Source: Rahnella bonaserana
Lineage (GTDB): Bacteria > Pseudomonadota > Gammaproteobacteria > Enterobacterales > Enterobacteriaceae
Direction: 5' to 3'
NCBI RefSeq assembly: GCF_019049675.1
Contig: NZ_JAFMOW010000068.1
Location: 1 to 64,000, forward strand
DNA length: 64,000 bases
Shown here: positions 1 through 8,626 of the stretch, piece after piece
Layout: the number at the start of each line of letters is the position of its first letter
How positions within the stretch are numbered: position 1 is the first letter of the stretch
The notes under the pieces: generated by a model
What the model was told of the DNA's origin: nothing
Seen by the model: only the letters and a program-made list of their open reading frames with translations
Databases searched by the model: none
Made by a program: the position numbers and the translations under genes

Positions 1-34
1 ACCCCAACCCTCCCCTTTGCAGGTGAGGGAGCAG
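1..34. repeat. GC-rich palindromic intergenic repeat (copy a)
   Basis: This C-rich then G-rich imperfect palindrome resembles the repeats at 25855-25981 and 55391-55414. It lies just before the first gene and may continue left of the window. REP/BIME-like character is inferred from the recurrence and shape only. Confidence 0.5.
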
Positions 35-76
35 TAAAAAAACAAAAAAAATCGGCGTAATTAAGTGGTGTCGGTA

Positions 77-1453
77 ATGAAAAAAAAGAGAGTAATACGG
101 CAAATCGCCGTTGTGTTGGGCACCTTGTGTCTGACGGGATTAACAGGGAATACGGGTGTGATGGCGGCGGAAAAACAGCCGGAATTTAACTGGCAGGCGG
201 CACCGACGGAGGAAATGCGTGCCAGCCTGACGTTACGGGATGCCATTTTGCGGGCGTTTGCGCGAAACCCGCAAATTGCGGAAGCGGCAGCGCAAATCCG
301 CGTGGGTGGCGGGAATCTGGATGCGGCGAAAAGTGCGTGGTATCCGCAAGTTTCATTACAAGGGTCAGCGGGACAATCGCGGCAGACCTATTCATCAGGG
401 GATCAGAGCAGCAACGGTTCGGCGGGTATTCAGCTCAGTCAGCTGTTGTGGGACTTTGGCAAAACCAACGGCAGTATCGGTGAGCAGGAATACCTGTCGG
501 ATTCCTATCGTTTTTCTCTTTACAGCACCATGACCGATGTTGCGCTGAGCACCATGCAGGCGTACCTGTCGGTGAAACGCTTTCAGGCGTTAAGCGTGGC
601 GGCGCAGGACAATATTGCGTCCCTGACCCGCGTGAAAGACACCGCGAAACTGCGCTCTGACGCCGGGCTGAGTTCTCAGTCTGACGTATTACAGGCCGAA
701 ACCCGCATTGCCGGTATGCGAGCCACGGTTGAACAATATCGCGCTCAGGAACGCTCCGCACAGGCGCAACTGACCGTGCTGACCGGCGTTGTCTCGAACA
801 ATTTGCCGGATCTGCCGGAAAGTCTTCTCAATCAGAAAGTCACTCTCGACAAAATCCCCTACGAAAACAGCACGCTGGTGCGCGCCGCTCAGGCCAAGCA
901 ACAGGCGGCAATTGAGCAGGTCAATCAGGCGGAAGCGCAACACTGGCCGACGGTCAAAATTCAGGCCGGTCGCACCCGTTATGACAACAACGGCAACACC
1001 GGTTCTTACTGGGATGATCAGCTCCAGCTGGCGGTAGATGCCCCGGTGTATCAGGGCGGCGCGGTCAGTGCCAAAGTCCGGGCGGCAGAAGGGCAACGTC
1101 AGGCTGCGCAGGCGGATGTCGAAAAAGCCAAGCTGGATATCAATCAGAAAGCGTCAACCGCTTACGCCGACATGATCGGCGGCCAGCAGCGGCAGGTCGC
1201 GGGCGAAGAGCAGTATTCCAGCGCCACTCATACCCGCAGCGTTTATCAGGACGAATACAAACTCAGCAAACGCAGTCTGAACGATTTGCTCAGCGTAGAG
1301 CAGGACGTTTTTCAGGCTGACACGTCGCGCATTGGCGCGCTCTACGACGGGTGGGATGCCACCGTGCGCTATGCCGCCGCCGTGGACAATCTGGTCGACA
1401 TGTTAGGCATCGACCGGCAGAAACAAACAGGTGACACCATCCCGGCGCTGTAA
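77..1453 (+). CDS. TolC-family outer membrane channel of a type I secretion system
   Basis: This protein of about 458 residues is an outer membrane efflux/secretion channel of the TolC/LapE type. An N-terminal signal peptide (MKKKRVIRQ followed by a hydrophobic stretch) is followed by the two repeated helical halves typical of the family, with Gln/Ala-rich helices and the conserved LPDLPE segment mid-protein. I chose ATG 77. A GTG at 65 would add four residues in front of a normal signal peptide, and neither start has a strong ribosome site. It is followed at 50 bp by an ABC exporter and then an HlyD adaptor, so it should form the outer membrane part of that machine. Drug-efflux TolC itself is normally encoded elsewhere and alone. 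Confidence 0.88.
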   Translation: MKKKRVIRQIAVVLGTLCLTGLTGNTGVMAAEKQPEFNWQAAPTEEMRASLTLRDAILRAFARNPQIAEAAAQIRVGGGNLDAAKSAWYPQVSLQGSAGQSRQTYSSGDQSSNGSAGIQLSQLLWDFGKTNGSIGEQEYLSDSYRFSLYSTMTDVALSTMQAYLSVKRFQALSVAAQDNIASLTRVKDTAKLRSDAGLSSQSDVLQAETRIAGMRATVEQYRAQERSAQAQLTVLTGVVSNNLPDLPESLLNQKVTLDKIPYENSTLVRAAQAKQQAAIEQVNQAEAQHWPTVKIQAGRTRYDNNGNTGSYWDDQLQLAVDAPVYQGGAVSAKVRAAEGQRQAAQADVEKAKLDINQKASTAYADMIGGQQRQVAGEEQYSSATHTRSVYQDEYKLSKRSLNDLLSVEQDVFQADTSRIGALYDGWDATVRYAAAVDNLVDMLGIDRQKQTGDTIPAL

Positions 1454-1503
1454 GGCGAAACAGGCCGTGGGAAAACCCAGAAGCATTCGATACCGAGGTT
1501 GAA

Positions 1504-3681
1504 ATGAGCAACGAAGCAACAACACCTTTGTCGATCGACGTCTGGATAAGCGCCATGGGGCGCGTGGCCGAAATATTCGGTAAGCCAGCAGATCCGCTAT
1601 ATCTTCGCCAGCAAATGCGCTGGTTTGAACATCAGCCGCTGCGCCGTCAGCTCGACCGTCTGAGCGGGCTGATGGGGTTACAGGTCGGCATGGTCAGCTG
1701 GAATCAGGTGCGCTGGCGGCAGGAAGTGTTACCGGCGGTGATAACCCTGGAGCAGGGTGGCATTGCGGTGCTTGAACAGTTACACGATGACGGCAAAGTG
1801 GATTACTGGCTGAGCGACGGCGGTGACCTGCTGCGCTCGGCGGAACTGGTCACGCTGCTGGAACAAAGCGCCGGACCGGTGTTTCTGGTCGGTGTGGCTC
1901 CGCGCGGTCGTGATGAGCGTATCGACCAGTTTGTTCAGCCGCATAAAAAGCACTGGTTCTGGGAAAACTTTCGCGGCAGCGGGCGAAAAATCGCTGAAAT
2001 CTCGCTGGCATCCGTTCTCGGTAACGTACTGGCGCTGGCCGGGATTTTATTCTCAATGCAGGTTTATGACCGCGTTATTCCGGCACAATCTTTCCCGACT
2101 CTGTGGGTGCTGTTCTTCGGCGTGGTGCTGGCGGCCGGCATGGAATATGTCATCCGCCTGATGCGCACGCTGGTATCAGATCTCATGGGGAAGAAAATCG
2201 ACCTCAAAGTCTCTTCGTTGTTCTTCGTGCGGGCGATGAACATCAAAAATGACGACCGGCCAAAATCCACCGGTTCGTTTATCTCTCAGTTACGCGAAAT
2301 CGATCAGGTGCGCGAACTGCTGACGTCAACCACCGTCAGCGCTGCCGCCGACATGCCGTTCGTGCTGCTGTTCCTTGGCATCATGTTCTTCATCGGCGGC
2401 CCGCTGGTGATCATCCCGCTGCTGGCGATCCCGCTGATTGTTATTCCCGGCATTCTGATCCAGTGGCCGATGGCCAAACTGGCAAAAGAAGGGATGCGTG
2501 AAAGTGCGCTGCGAAACGCGGTGCTGGTGGAAACCATCGAAGGTATCGAAGACATCAAAGCCTTGCAGGCTGAAGCCTATTTCCAGCGTCAGTGGGAACA
2601 GACGCACGAAGTCAGCGCGGCGGTCGGCATGAAACAACGTCTGTGGGGCGCACGCCTGACCGGCTGGGCATCCACCGTCCAGCAGCTGACCTATGGCGGC
2701 ATGCTGGTGTTCGGGGTGTATCTGGTGCTTAACGGCGATATCACCACCGGTACACTGGTCGCCGCCAGCATGTTGTCGTCACGCACCATTGCGCCCCTGA
2801 TGCAGCTGACGATGGTGTTCTCCCGCTGGCAGCACGCCAAAAGTGCCATGCACGGGCTGGATGAGTTGCTGAAAAAACCGATCGACCGGCCAGCGGATGC
2901 GGAGCTGTCACATTGCCCGTCGCTCAGCGGCCATTTCAACGTGCGTAACCTGCAATACACCTACGATAAAGAAAATGCGCCGAATGTGCTCGGCATCGGC
3001 CAGCTCGAAATCAAACCCGGTGAACGCGTGGCGATCCTCGGCAAAGTCGGCGCGGGGAAATCCACGCTGCTGAAATTGCTTTCCGGTCAGGCCAGCCCGT
3101 CTCAAGGCAAAATTCTGATCGACGGCGTGGACATGACCAAAGTCGAACCGGCCGATATCCGCCGTCAGCTGGGGTATTTGTCGCAAGATTCACGGCTGTT
3201 CTTCGGCACGCTGCGCCAGAACCTGATGCTCGGTTATCCCCATGCGTCCGACCAGGAAATGCTCCAGGCGCTGCGCATCAGCGGCGCGCTGAGTATGGTG
3301 CAGGCCGATGCCTCGAGTCTGGATAAAATCATCAACGAAGGCGGGCGCGGGTTGTCTGGCGGGCAGCGTCAGATGGTGATGCTGAGCCGCATGATCCTGC
3401 GTAATCCGCAGGTGGTGCTGATGGACGAACCGACGGCGTCGATGGATGAACAGCTTGAAGAATACGTGATCCGCCAGCTTCATGCCTGGCTGGTCGGACG
3501 CACGCTGATTGTGGTCACGCACCGCCCGGCACTGCTCAGGCTGGTAGACCGGATTGTGGTGATGGACAACGGACGGGTGGTCGCCGACGGACCGCGGGAT
3601 CAGATCCTCGCGAAAGCGGCCAGCAATACGCCCGCTCCGGCTGCGGCCGTGGTGGCGGACAACAAACAAGGCGCAGCCTGA
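1504..3681 (+). CDS. Type I secretion ABC permease/ATPase (LapB/HlyB type)
   Basis: This 725-residue inner membrane exporter energises one-step secretion of a large protein. The first ~130 residues occupy the place of a C39 peptidase-like domain but show no catalytic Cys, as in HlyB/LapB-type transporters that bind rather than cut their substrate. Membrane segments run from about 165 to 440. The nucleotide-binding domain follows, with Walker A GKVGAGKST (513-521), signature LSGGQRQ (617-623), Walker B VVLMDEP and the switch His in VVTHR. ATG 1504 has a GAGG ribosome site. It lies between the TolC-like and HlyD genes, 17 bp from the latter, so the three are probably one operon. The usual partners of such LapB-like systems are giant adhesins; none is encoded here. 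Confidence 0.92.
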   Translation: MSNEATTPLSIDVWISAMGRVAEIFGKPADPLYLRQQMRWFEHQPLRRQLDRLSGLMGLQVGMVSWNQVRWRQEVLPAVITLEQGGIAVLEQLHDDGKVDYWLSDGGDLLRSAELVTLLEQSAGPVFLVGVAPRGRDERIDQFVQPHKKHWFWENFRGSGRKIAEISLASVLGNVLALAGILFSMQVYDRVIPAQSFPTLWVLFFGVVLAAGMEYVIRLMRTLVSDLMGKKIDLKVSSLFFVRAMNIKNDDRPKSTGSFISQLREIDQVRELLTSTTVSAAADMPFVLLFLGIMFFIGGPLVIIPLLAIPLIVIPGILIQWPMAKLAKEGMRESALRNAVLVETIEGIEDIKALQAEAYFQRQWEQTHEVSAAVGMKQRLWGARLTGWASTVQQLTYGGMLVFGVYLVLNGDITTGTLVAASMLSSRTIAPLMQLTMVFSRWQHAKSAMHGLDELLKKPIDRPADAELSHCPSLSGHFNVRNLQYTYDKENAPNVLGIGQLEIKPGERVAILGKVGAGKSTLLKLLSGQASPSQGKILIDGVDMTKVEPADIRRQLGYLSQDSRLFFGTLRQNLMLGYPHASDQEMLQALRISGALSMVQADASSLDKIINEGGRGLSGGQRQMVMLSRMILRNPQVVLMDEPTASMDEQLEEYVIRQLHAWLVGRTLIVVTHRPALLRLVDRIVVMDNGRVVADGPRDQILAKAASNTPAPAAAVVADNKQGAA

Positions 3682-3698
3682 GCTGCTAAGGACATCGC

Positions 3699-4868
3699 AT
3701 GGCACATCTTACTTTGCATGATGAACTGGAAGCAGAAGGCCGCAAAGTGTCGTGGATCATCTGGGTTTCGCTGGCCTGCCTGCTGATTTTCTTCGTCTGG
3801 GCGCGGTTTGCCCTGCTTGATGAAGTCACTGTCGGCACCGGCAAGGTCACGCCATCGAGTAAAGCGCAGCAAATCGACTCACTCGACGGCGGCGTTATTT
3901 TAAAACTGATGGTGCAGGAAGGCTCGGTGGTCAATCGCGGCCAGTTGCTGGCGCAGCTGGACCCGACACGTTCGCAGTCGAACTACGGCGAAGCCGCTTC
4001 CCGCGTGCGTACTTTGCGTGCATCTTCTGAACGTCTGAGTGCCGAACTGACCGGTGCGCCGCTGAAATTTAGCCCGGAAACCATGAAGTCTCCGGAGCTG
4101 GTGGCGCGTGAACGCCAGCTGTATTTATCGCGTAAACAGAACCGTGATGAAACCGTCAGCAACCTGCAGCAGTCGCTCAAACTGGTGAATGACGAAATCA
4201 ATATGACCCAGCCGCTGGTGGCGAAAGGCGCGGCGGGGCAGGTGGAAGTGATCCGCCTTAAACGTCAGGCCAGCGAACTGCGCGGAAAAATCGACGATGC
4301 CATTAATCAGTACGCGGTGCGCGCCCGCGAAGAGCAGGTGAAGAATAACGCCGATCTTGATGCCGAATTGCAGGTCATGGCAGGGAAAGAGGATCAGGTA
4401 ACACGTTCCGAACTCTACTCGCCCGTTCACGGGATCGTGAAAGACATTCAGGTCTCCACCGTGGGTGGCGTATTGCAGCCAGGCGGCAAGCTGATGGAAA
4501 TCGTGCCGATAGAAGATCAGTTGCTGATCGAAACACGCATCAACCCGCGTGATATCGCTTATATCCGTCCCGGACTGCCCGCCACCGTGAAAATTTCGGC
4601 GTACGATTCATCCATTTACGGTGACCTCGAGGGCAAAGTCGAGGGCGTTTCGCCGGACACTTTGCAGGATGAAGTGAAGCGCGACCAATATTATTACCGT
4701 GTGTACGTGCGAACCGACAAAGCCTTCCTGACCAACAAAGCTGGCCGCCAGTTCCCGATTGTGCCGGGGATGGTGGCGAACGTTGATATTAAAACCGGCC
4801 AGAAAAGTGTGCTGGATTATCTGATCAAGCCGCTGAATAAGGTGAAGGAGTCGTTGAGGGAGAGGTAA
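3699..4868 (+). CDS. HlyD-family membrane fusion protein of type I secretion
   Basis: This 389-residue periplasmic adaptor links the ABC exporter to the TolC-like channel. It has a short cytoplasmic N terminus, one membrane helix at about 19-38, then a lipoyl-like half (GTGKVTPSSKAQQIDSLDGG), a long helical hairpin (about 100-240) and the matching second lipoyl/beta-barrel half (SPVHGIVKDIQVSTVGGV), ending in the typical region near VPGMVANVDIKTGQKSVLDYLIKPL. ATG 3699 follows an AAGGACA ribosome site. It is the last gene of the three-gene secretion operon; the repeat element downstream marks the operon end. No accessory processing genes are adjacent. Confidence 0.92.
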   Translation: MAHLTLHDELEAEGRKVSWIIWVSLACLLIFFVWARFALLDEVTVGTGKVTPSSKAQQIDSLDGGVILKLMVQEGSVVNRGQLLAQLDPTRSQSNYGEAASRVRTLRASSERLSAELTGAPLKFSPETMKSPELVARERQLYLSRKQNRDETVSNLQQSLKLVNDEINMTQPLVAKGAAGQVEVIRLKRQASELRGKIDDAINQYAVRAREEQVKNNADLDAELQVMAGKEDQVTRSELYSPVHGIVKDIQVSTVGGVLQPGGKLMEIVPIEDQLLIETRINPRDIAYIRPGLPATVKISAYDSSIYGDLEGKVEGVSPDTLQDEVKRDQYYYRVYVRTDKAFLTNKAGRQFPIVPGMVANVDIKTGQKSVLDYLIKPLNKVKESLRER

Positions 4869-4907
4869 GCAGGAGGCCGCTGCTTGTGCGGCTTCAACTT
4901 CAACTTC

Positions 4908-5417
4908 AAGGTCGTGGGCGTCGGCCCACACCGACTTGGGGGACGGCTTATCGCCGCCGCCCCCCAAGACCCCCCGGGCTCTTTCACTGCGCGCTTCGCG
5001 GGCACGACGGACATGTTCTGACGCAATTGTGGGTGGCGCAAAATGTCATCGCTGCGCGATTCCCGAATTTCAGGTGTCGAGCCTCTGGTCTCGAACCATT
5101 CATTCGGTGCCATTTTTGAGCACGCCAATAAACTTATCTAAAAGATAAATCCATTCCGTTTTTGAATTTAAGATCGTGCGGGCGATTCAGAAATCTTGCT
5201 GAACGGAGCGGCCTGGAGACCCAAGGCTTCAGGACCGAGAGAAGGCACCGCGCAGCGGCAAGATTTCCAGCCTGTCTCCGTGGTAACTGAAACATAGTGT
5301 CTAGCGGAGCGCGTAGTGAAAAAGCGGGGGAGTCCAGAGGGCGCGCGCTTACGCGTCCTCTGGTCGGTGTGGGCCGACGCCCACGACCTTAGGTCAGTTT
5401 GGGCGGCGAGCCCGAGG
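4908..5417. repeat. Structured repeat element with 28-bp terminal inverted repeats (copy A)
   Basis: The 584-bp gap between the HlyD gene and higA holds this element and no credible gene. Its ends are a perfect 28-bp inverted repeat (4908-4935 and 5363-5390). Just inside each end is a strong GC-rich hairpin (4935-4968 and 5331-5363). The middle (about 5040-5222) is nearly identical to the reverse complement of 62542-62725 and carries a small palindrome, TTATCT-AAA-AGATAA, near 5133-5147. Outside the right end, 5394-5417 resembles the terminal repeat of the other copy. Open frames across it carry no recognisable domain. It looks like a non-autonomous mobile or structured intergenic element; I know no family name for it. 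Confidence 0.75.
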
Positions 5418-5452
5418 ATATCACCCGCTAATGCAGCGGCTCCTGCAAACCG

Positions 5453-5866
5453 TCAGTCAATAAACAAACTCGTCGGTACATTAAACCTCACCGCCAGTGC
5501 GCGGATATGCTCGACTGTCAGCGAACGCTTACCGCTCAGGATCTGACTGACCAGTGATTTCCCACCGATTTCCTCTCGCAGATCGTTCTGCTTTAATCCG
5601 TAATCCTTCATCAGCTGACGAAGTGCTTCCACACCGCGTGGCAGATTTCCCACCGCCTGATTAAAGGTGACGAAATCGGTATGCTGGCGCTCATAGCTTT
5701 CAATCTTTGCACTCAGAAACTCGATTAGCGGGTTTTCGTCATCATGCTCAATCAGATAATCAATCAGCTCAAGGGCACTTTTATAATCGGCTGTGCTGGT
5801 ACTTCCTCCCAGCAGAGGAACTGCTTTAACCAGCGCTTTACTGGCTTCGATAGCTTCAGCAATCAT
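5453..5866 (-). CDS. higA: HigA-type antitoxin, HTH-XRE
   Basis: This 137-residue protein is close in length and layout to E. coli HigA. The N-terminal helical half contacts the toxin in that family, and a C-terminal Cro/C1-type helix-turn-helix (about 80-135, around LKQNDLREEIGGKSLVSQILSGK) binds operator DNA. Its ATG overlaps the end of the toxin gene by 11 bp, so both come from one message in the toxin-first order usual for higBA. Antitoxin function and autorepression are inferred from the family. The palindromes upstream of the toxin gene are the likely operators. The pair sits beside a repeat element, in keeping with a mobile accessory module. Confidence 0.88.
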   Translation of the reverse strand: MIAEAIEASKALVKAVPLLGGSTSTADYKSALELIDYLIEHDDENPLIEFLSAKIESYERQHTDFVTFNQAVGNLPRGVEALRQLMKDYGLKQNDLREEIGGKSLVSQILSGKRSLTVEHIRALAVRFNVPTSLFID

Positions 5867-6173
5867 TGTTGTAAATCCTGTAATGTTTGTTCAACTGGTC
5901 GTAAAGCGCATGAGTGAAGATATGTTTTACATACACCCGCTTGTTGACGAAATTGATATAAGCAATGAGGCGAAGATTATTGCCGCCGACGTTAATAACC
6001 CACCATTTTGGCCGGTAGCGGAAATTGTCGAGGCTGGAAAAGACGGATTTCAGGGAATCTGGCGTTGGATAGTCGCCTTCTTTGAGCCCGCGATAGGTTG
6101 CCAGCAAGGCGGTTTTATCATTGGGATACTGCCGCATCGCCCGGTGGAATGCTTCTTTGGCTATAACATGCAT
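5856..6173 (-). CDS. higB: HigB-type mRNA interferase toxin
   Basis: This small protein of 105 residues matches the HigB family: MHVIAKEAF start, a central SLDNFRYRPKWWVINVGGNNLRLIAY stretch and the C-terminal VYVKHIFTHALYDQL, all conserved in E. coli HigB, which cleaves mRNA on the ribosome. A longer frame begins at 6203, but ATG 6173 has an AGGAG ribosome site five bases upstream and gives the family's usual N terminus. The toxin gene precedes and overlaps the antitoxin gene. Toxicity and ribosome dependence are known for the family and inferred here. Confidence 0.88.
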   Translation of the reverse strand: MHVIAKEAFHRAMRQYPNDKTALLATYRGLKEGDYPTPDSLKSVFSSLDNFRYRPKWWVINVGGNNLRLIAYINFVNKRVYVKHIFTHALYDQLNKHYRIYNNDC

Positions 6174-6184
6174 AGCACTCCTGA

Positions 6185-6251
6185 GTTCACATCCTGTGAA
6201 CAATATAAAGGTTAATGTTGTGGTTTACAAGCTGTAAACCACAATAACCTT
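6185..6251 (-). promoter_or_regulatory. Paired palindromes upstream of higBA (candidate HigA operators)
   Basis: Two inverted repeats precede higB: gttcaca-tcc-tgtgaac (6185-6201) and a long one at 6208-6251 built on TTGTGGTTTAC / GTAAACCACAA with outer aaggtta/taacctt arms. Their place between the transcription start region and the toxin gene fits autorepression by HigA. The longer one could also act as a terminator hairpin for the minus-strand gene ending upstream of nothing else here, but it lacks a U-tract. Confidence 0.5.
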
Positions 6252-6270
6252 TTGCAGGAGGGGACTGGCT

Positions 6271-8301
6271 TTATTTGTTGTCAGATTGCGGCACATCTTC
6301 CAGAGAAGTTTCCGGGTCAGCAGGATGTACAGTTTGGTAAATGGCCACCGGATCCTCCACCTCCGCTTTCCGCTTGTCCTGCCACAAATTCATCCGCGCC
6401 CGCAGCGAGCCGCTGAGTTCTTCATGCACCTGCTTCGCGGCTTCGGATTCAGGACTGAGTTCGAGTACGAATTCCATGAATTTATCAGCGGTATAACGGT
6501 TTTTCTTCACGCCGGTACCGGTCAGCCACGCCATGCCAAGGGTATAAGCGGCTTCGGCGCGATCGGGGTGTTGTTCGTTATGCAGAATTTCCGGCAGCCA
6601 GACTTCGGCGGCCTGGCGCTTCTCGGCGTCCGAACCGTTATCCAGCGCGCAACTTGCACGGAAATAGGCGGCGGATAAATGTCCGGCTTCCATTGCCCGC
6701 TGATACCAGTGCATGGCCTGTTCATAATCGGGTTCGCCGCCGAGCCCTTCACGCAGCGCATTAGCGCAGGTAAACATGGCAGGTACCATGCCTGAACGGG
6801 CGGCACTCAGCACGCAGTCCATCGCATTACTGTCGTTGTGATACTGCTCCGGCACATCCTGATGCCAGCCGTTACGGTAGAAAAAGTACAACTCGTAACA
6901 GTGGATCGCGCTGCCGTGGCGGGCCATTTCGGTCATCAGAAAATGTGCGGCGTCCAGATCGTCATTGATCGCCATGTCGTGCGCCAGTGTGACCAGATCT
7001 TTTACCGGTTGCTCGTCGCCTGCTTGCAGGATAAGCGACCACGCATGGTCCATCAGGCCTTCACACAATTCAGGGCGCGCCGGTAATCCGTACAGGCCTG
7101 ATTGCAAAGCCGTCGCGGCAAATGCCACCAGCACCGGATCATTTGCCTGACTCAGGCCCCGCGTCAGCAGCAAGGTCAGTACCGGCAAACCTTCCTGATG
7201 GCCATTGGCCAGCACGGCACGGGAGATGAACATCCGCGCGGCGTGACCGGGCATTGCCTGCGGTGAGACAGCAAACAAATCGTTATAAACGGCCAGTCCG
7301 GCCTGATCGTCGTCCTGCCAGTAGGCGATGCAGATCCCGGCAAGATCCAGCAGGCGGACCCGCGTTTCCGCCGCCAGAGGCTGAGTCAGTAGTGCGGCTA
7401 AGCGCGACTGGAGTTCCAGCGCCTGCGGAGATTCTCTGTCGGCGATATCGCCGGAAAGCGCATCACACAGCGCGTTAGCGCGGAACTGATTACGCTCTTC
7501 TTCACTAAATTCTGCGCACAGCGGACTGTCAATAATTTGCATCTGTTGCGCGTCGCTGCCGCCCCAGAAAGCGGAATGGAATAAAAGGTAGGATTCCATG
7601 GTGCCGACATCGGCGTGGCGGACTGACATCGCCATGCGAAGCCAGTAATCCAGCGCCTCTTCATCATTTTTGCGGGTTTGTTGCAATGCGGCGGGAAGCA
7701 TTTGCGGCCAGTGTGTCGCGGGCTCAAATCCCAGTGCGTGGATGTGGGCCACGCCATCCCGCCAGATTTCACTGCCCTGAATCGAAAACTTTTCATGCAA
7801 AGGTTTTGGGATTTCACCGGCAAACAACGCTTTCAGCCAGTAGGGCTCACCGAAACCACCACTCAGGTTCATCATGTGGCGCAGGGCATGCGTCGGGCGC
7901 GGGTGCAGTTCAATAGCACGTAAAAATGACAGTACCGCGTAATCACAGCATAACTGTGCGCCCAGCCACTGGTGATCGGCGACATCTTCACCTTCTAGCG
8001 GCTGACGAATAATCCACGCATTTTCATGCCAGACCATACCCAATAAGGCGTGAGCGTGATAACTCTGCGGGCATTGCTGCGCCCAGTCACTGAGGATTTC
8101 CAGCGGGTTGAGCGGGGGAGATTCTGTGCCGGTAAACAGCGTTGCCGGATGCATCAGCAGCCCGTAATCGCTGTGGCCTTCGCCCTGATTCTGCCAGCCA
8201 CGCATCTGTGACAACAGCCACTCGTCGAGTTTAAGAAAACGGCGGGTCGCCAGAAGCATTCTGGCTTTGGAAATGTTGTCGTGCTGGTCCTGATGTGGCA
8301 T
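6271..8301 (-). CDS. Large DUF4034/Sel1-repeat protein
   Basis: This predicted soluble protein has about 676 residues. The N-terminal half (starting MPHQDQHDNISKARMLLATRRF) resembles DUF4034-type proteins of enterobacteria, with a run of aromatic and helical segments and WLRMAMSVRHADVGTMESYLLFHSAFWGGSD in the middle. The C-terminal part holds Sel1-like helical repeats (ACANALREGLGGEPDYEQAMHWY..., and AAYTLGMAWLTGTGVKKN...), suggesting a protein-interaction scaffold. I chose ATG 8301 (AGGGA ribosome site); an upstream in-frame start at 8346 adds 15 residues without a site. No signal peptide is evident. It is a single gene with no operon partner, and its function is unknown. Confidence 0.75.
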   Translation of the reverse strand: MPHQDQHDNISKARMLLATRRFLKLDEWLLSQMRGWQNQGEGHSDYGLLMHPATLFTGTESPPLNPLEILSDWAQQCPQSYHAHALLGMVWHENAWIIRQPLEGEDVADHQWLGAQLCCDYAVLSFLRAIELHPRPTHALRHMMNLSGGFGEPYWLKALFAGEIPKPLHEKFSIQGSEIWRDGVAHIHALGFEPATHWPQMLPAALQQTRKNDEEALDYWLRMAMSVRHADVGTMESYLLFHSAFWGGSDAQQMQIIDSPLCAEFSEEERNQFRANALCDALSGDIADRESPQALELQSRLAALLTQPLAAETRVRLLDLAGICIAYWQDDDQAGLAVYNDLFAVSPQAMPGHAARMFISRAVLANGHQEGLPVLTLLLTRGLSQANDPVLVAFAATALQSGLYGLPARPELCEGLMDHAWSLILQAGDEQPVKDLVTLAHDMAINDDLDAAHFLMTEMARHGSAIHCYELYFFYRNGWHQDVPEQYHNDSNAMDCVLSAARSGMVPAMFTCANALREGLGGEPDYEQAMHWYQRAMEAGHLSAAYFRASCALDNGSDAEKRQAAEVWLPEILHNEQHPDRAEAAYTLGMAWLTGTGVKKNRYTADKFMEFVLELSPESEAAKQVHEELSGSLRARMNLWQDKRKAEVEDPVAIYQTVHPADPETSLEDVPQSDNK

Positions 8302-8626
8302 GAGGTTCCCTGAGCTAGTGAGTAAAAACGGTGTTTTGCGCGGCACCCGAAGTCTAACTTTCTTCCCCTGCGCGATCAGCGGGATTGGTCTGACTTTGGC
8401 TATAGTAACGGATCCGAACCGCCACTGACCAACAAAGCCTCTGCATAATAAAGATTAATAATTGTCCTGAAATACCTTATTAATTGAGAAGATTAGATAT
8501 CAACTATTAAGAAAATCAGAATCTCAAAGATGGAGAAAGTGTGAAGTAATTATGGAGAAATACATTTCAGCAGGGAAATATAATGAGTGATGAATGTCAC
8601 GGGTGGTAATCATCTCTTTGCAAAAC

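Noticed and set aside
4886-5148. Short open frames across repeat copy A (and 62661-62891 in copy B)
   Set aside because: They follow GC-rich hairpin sequence, have no ribosome sites, and the frames are not shared between the copies.
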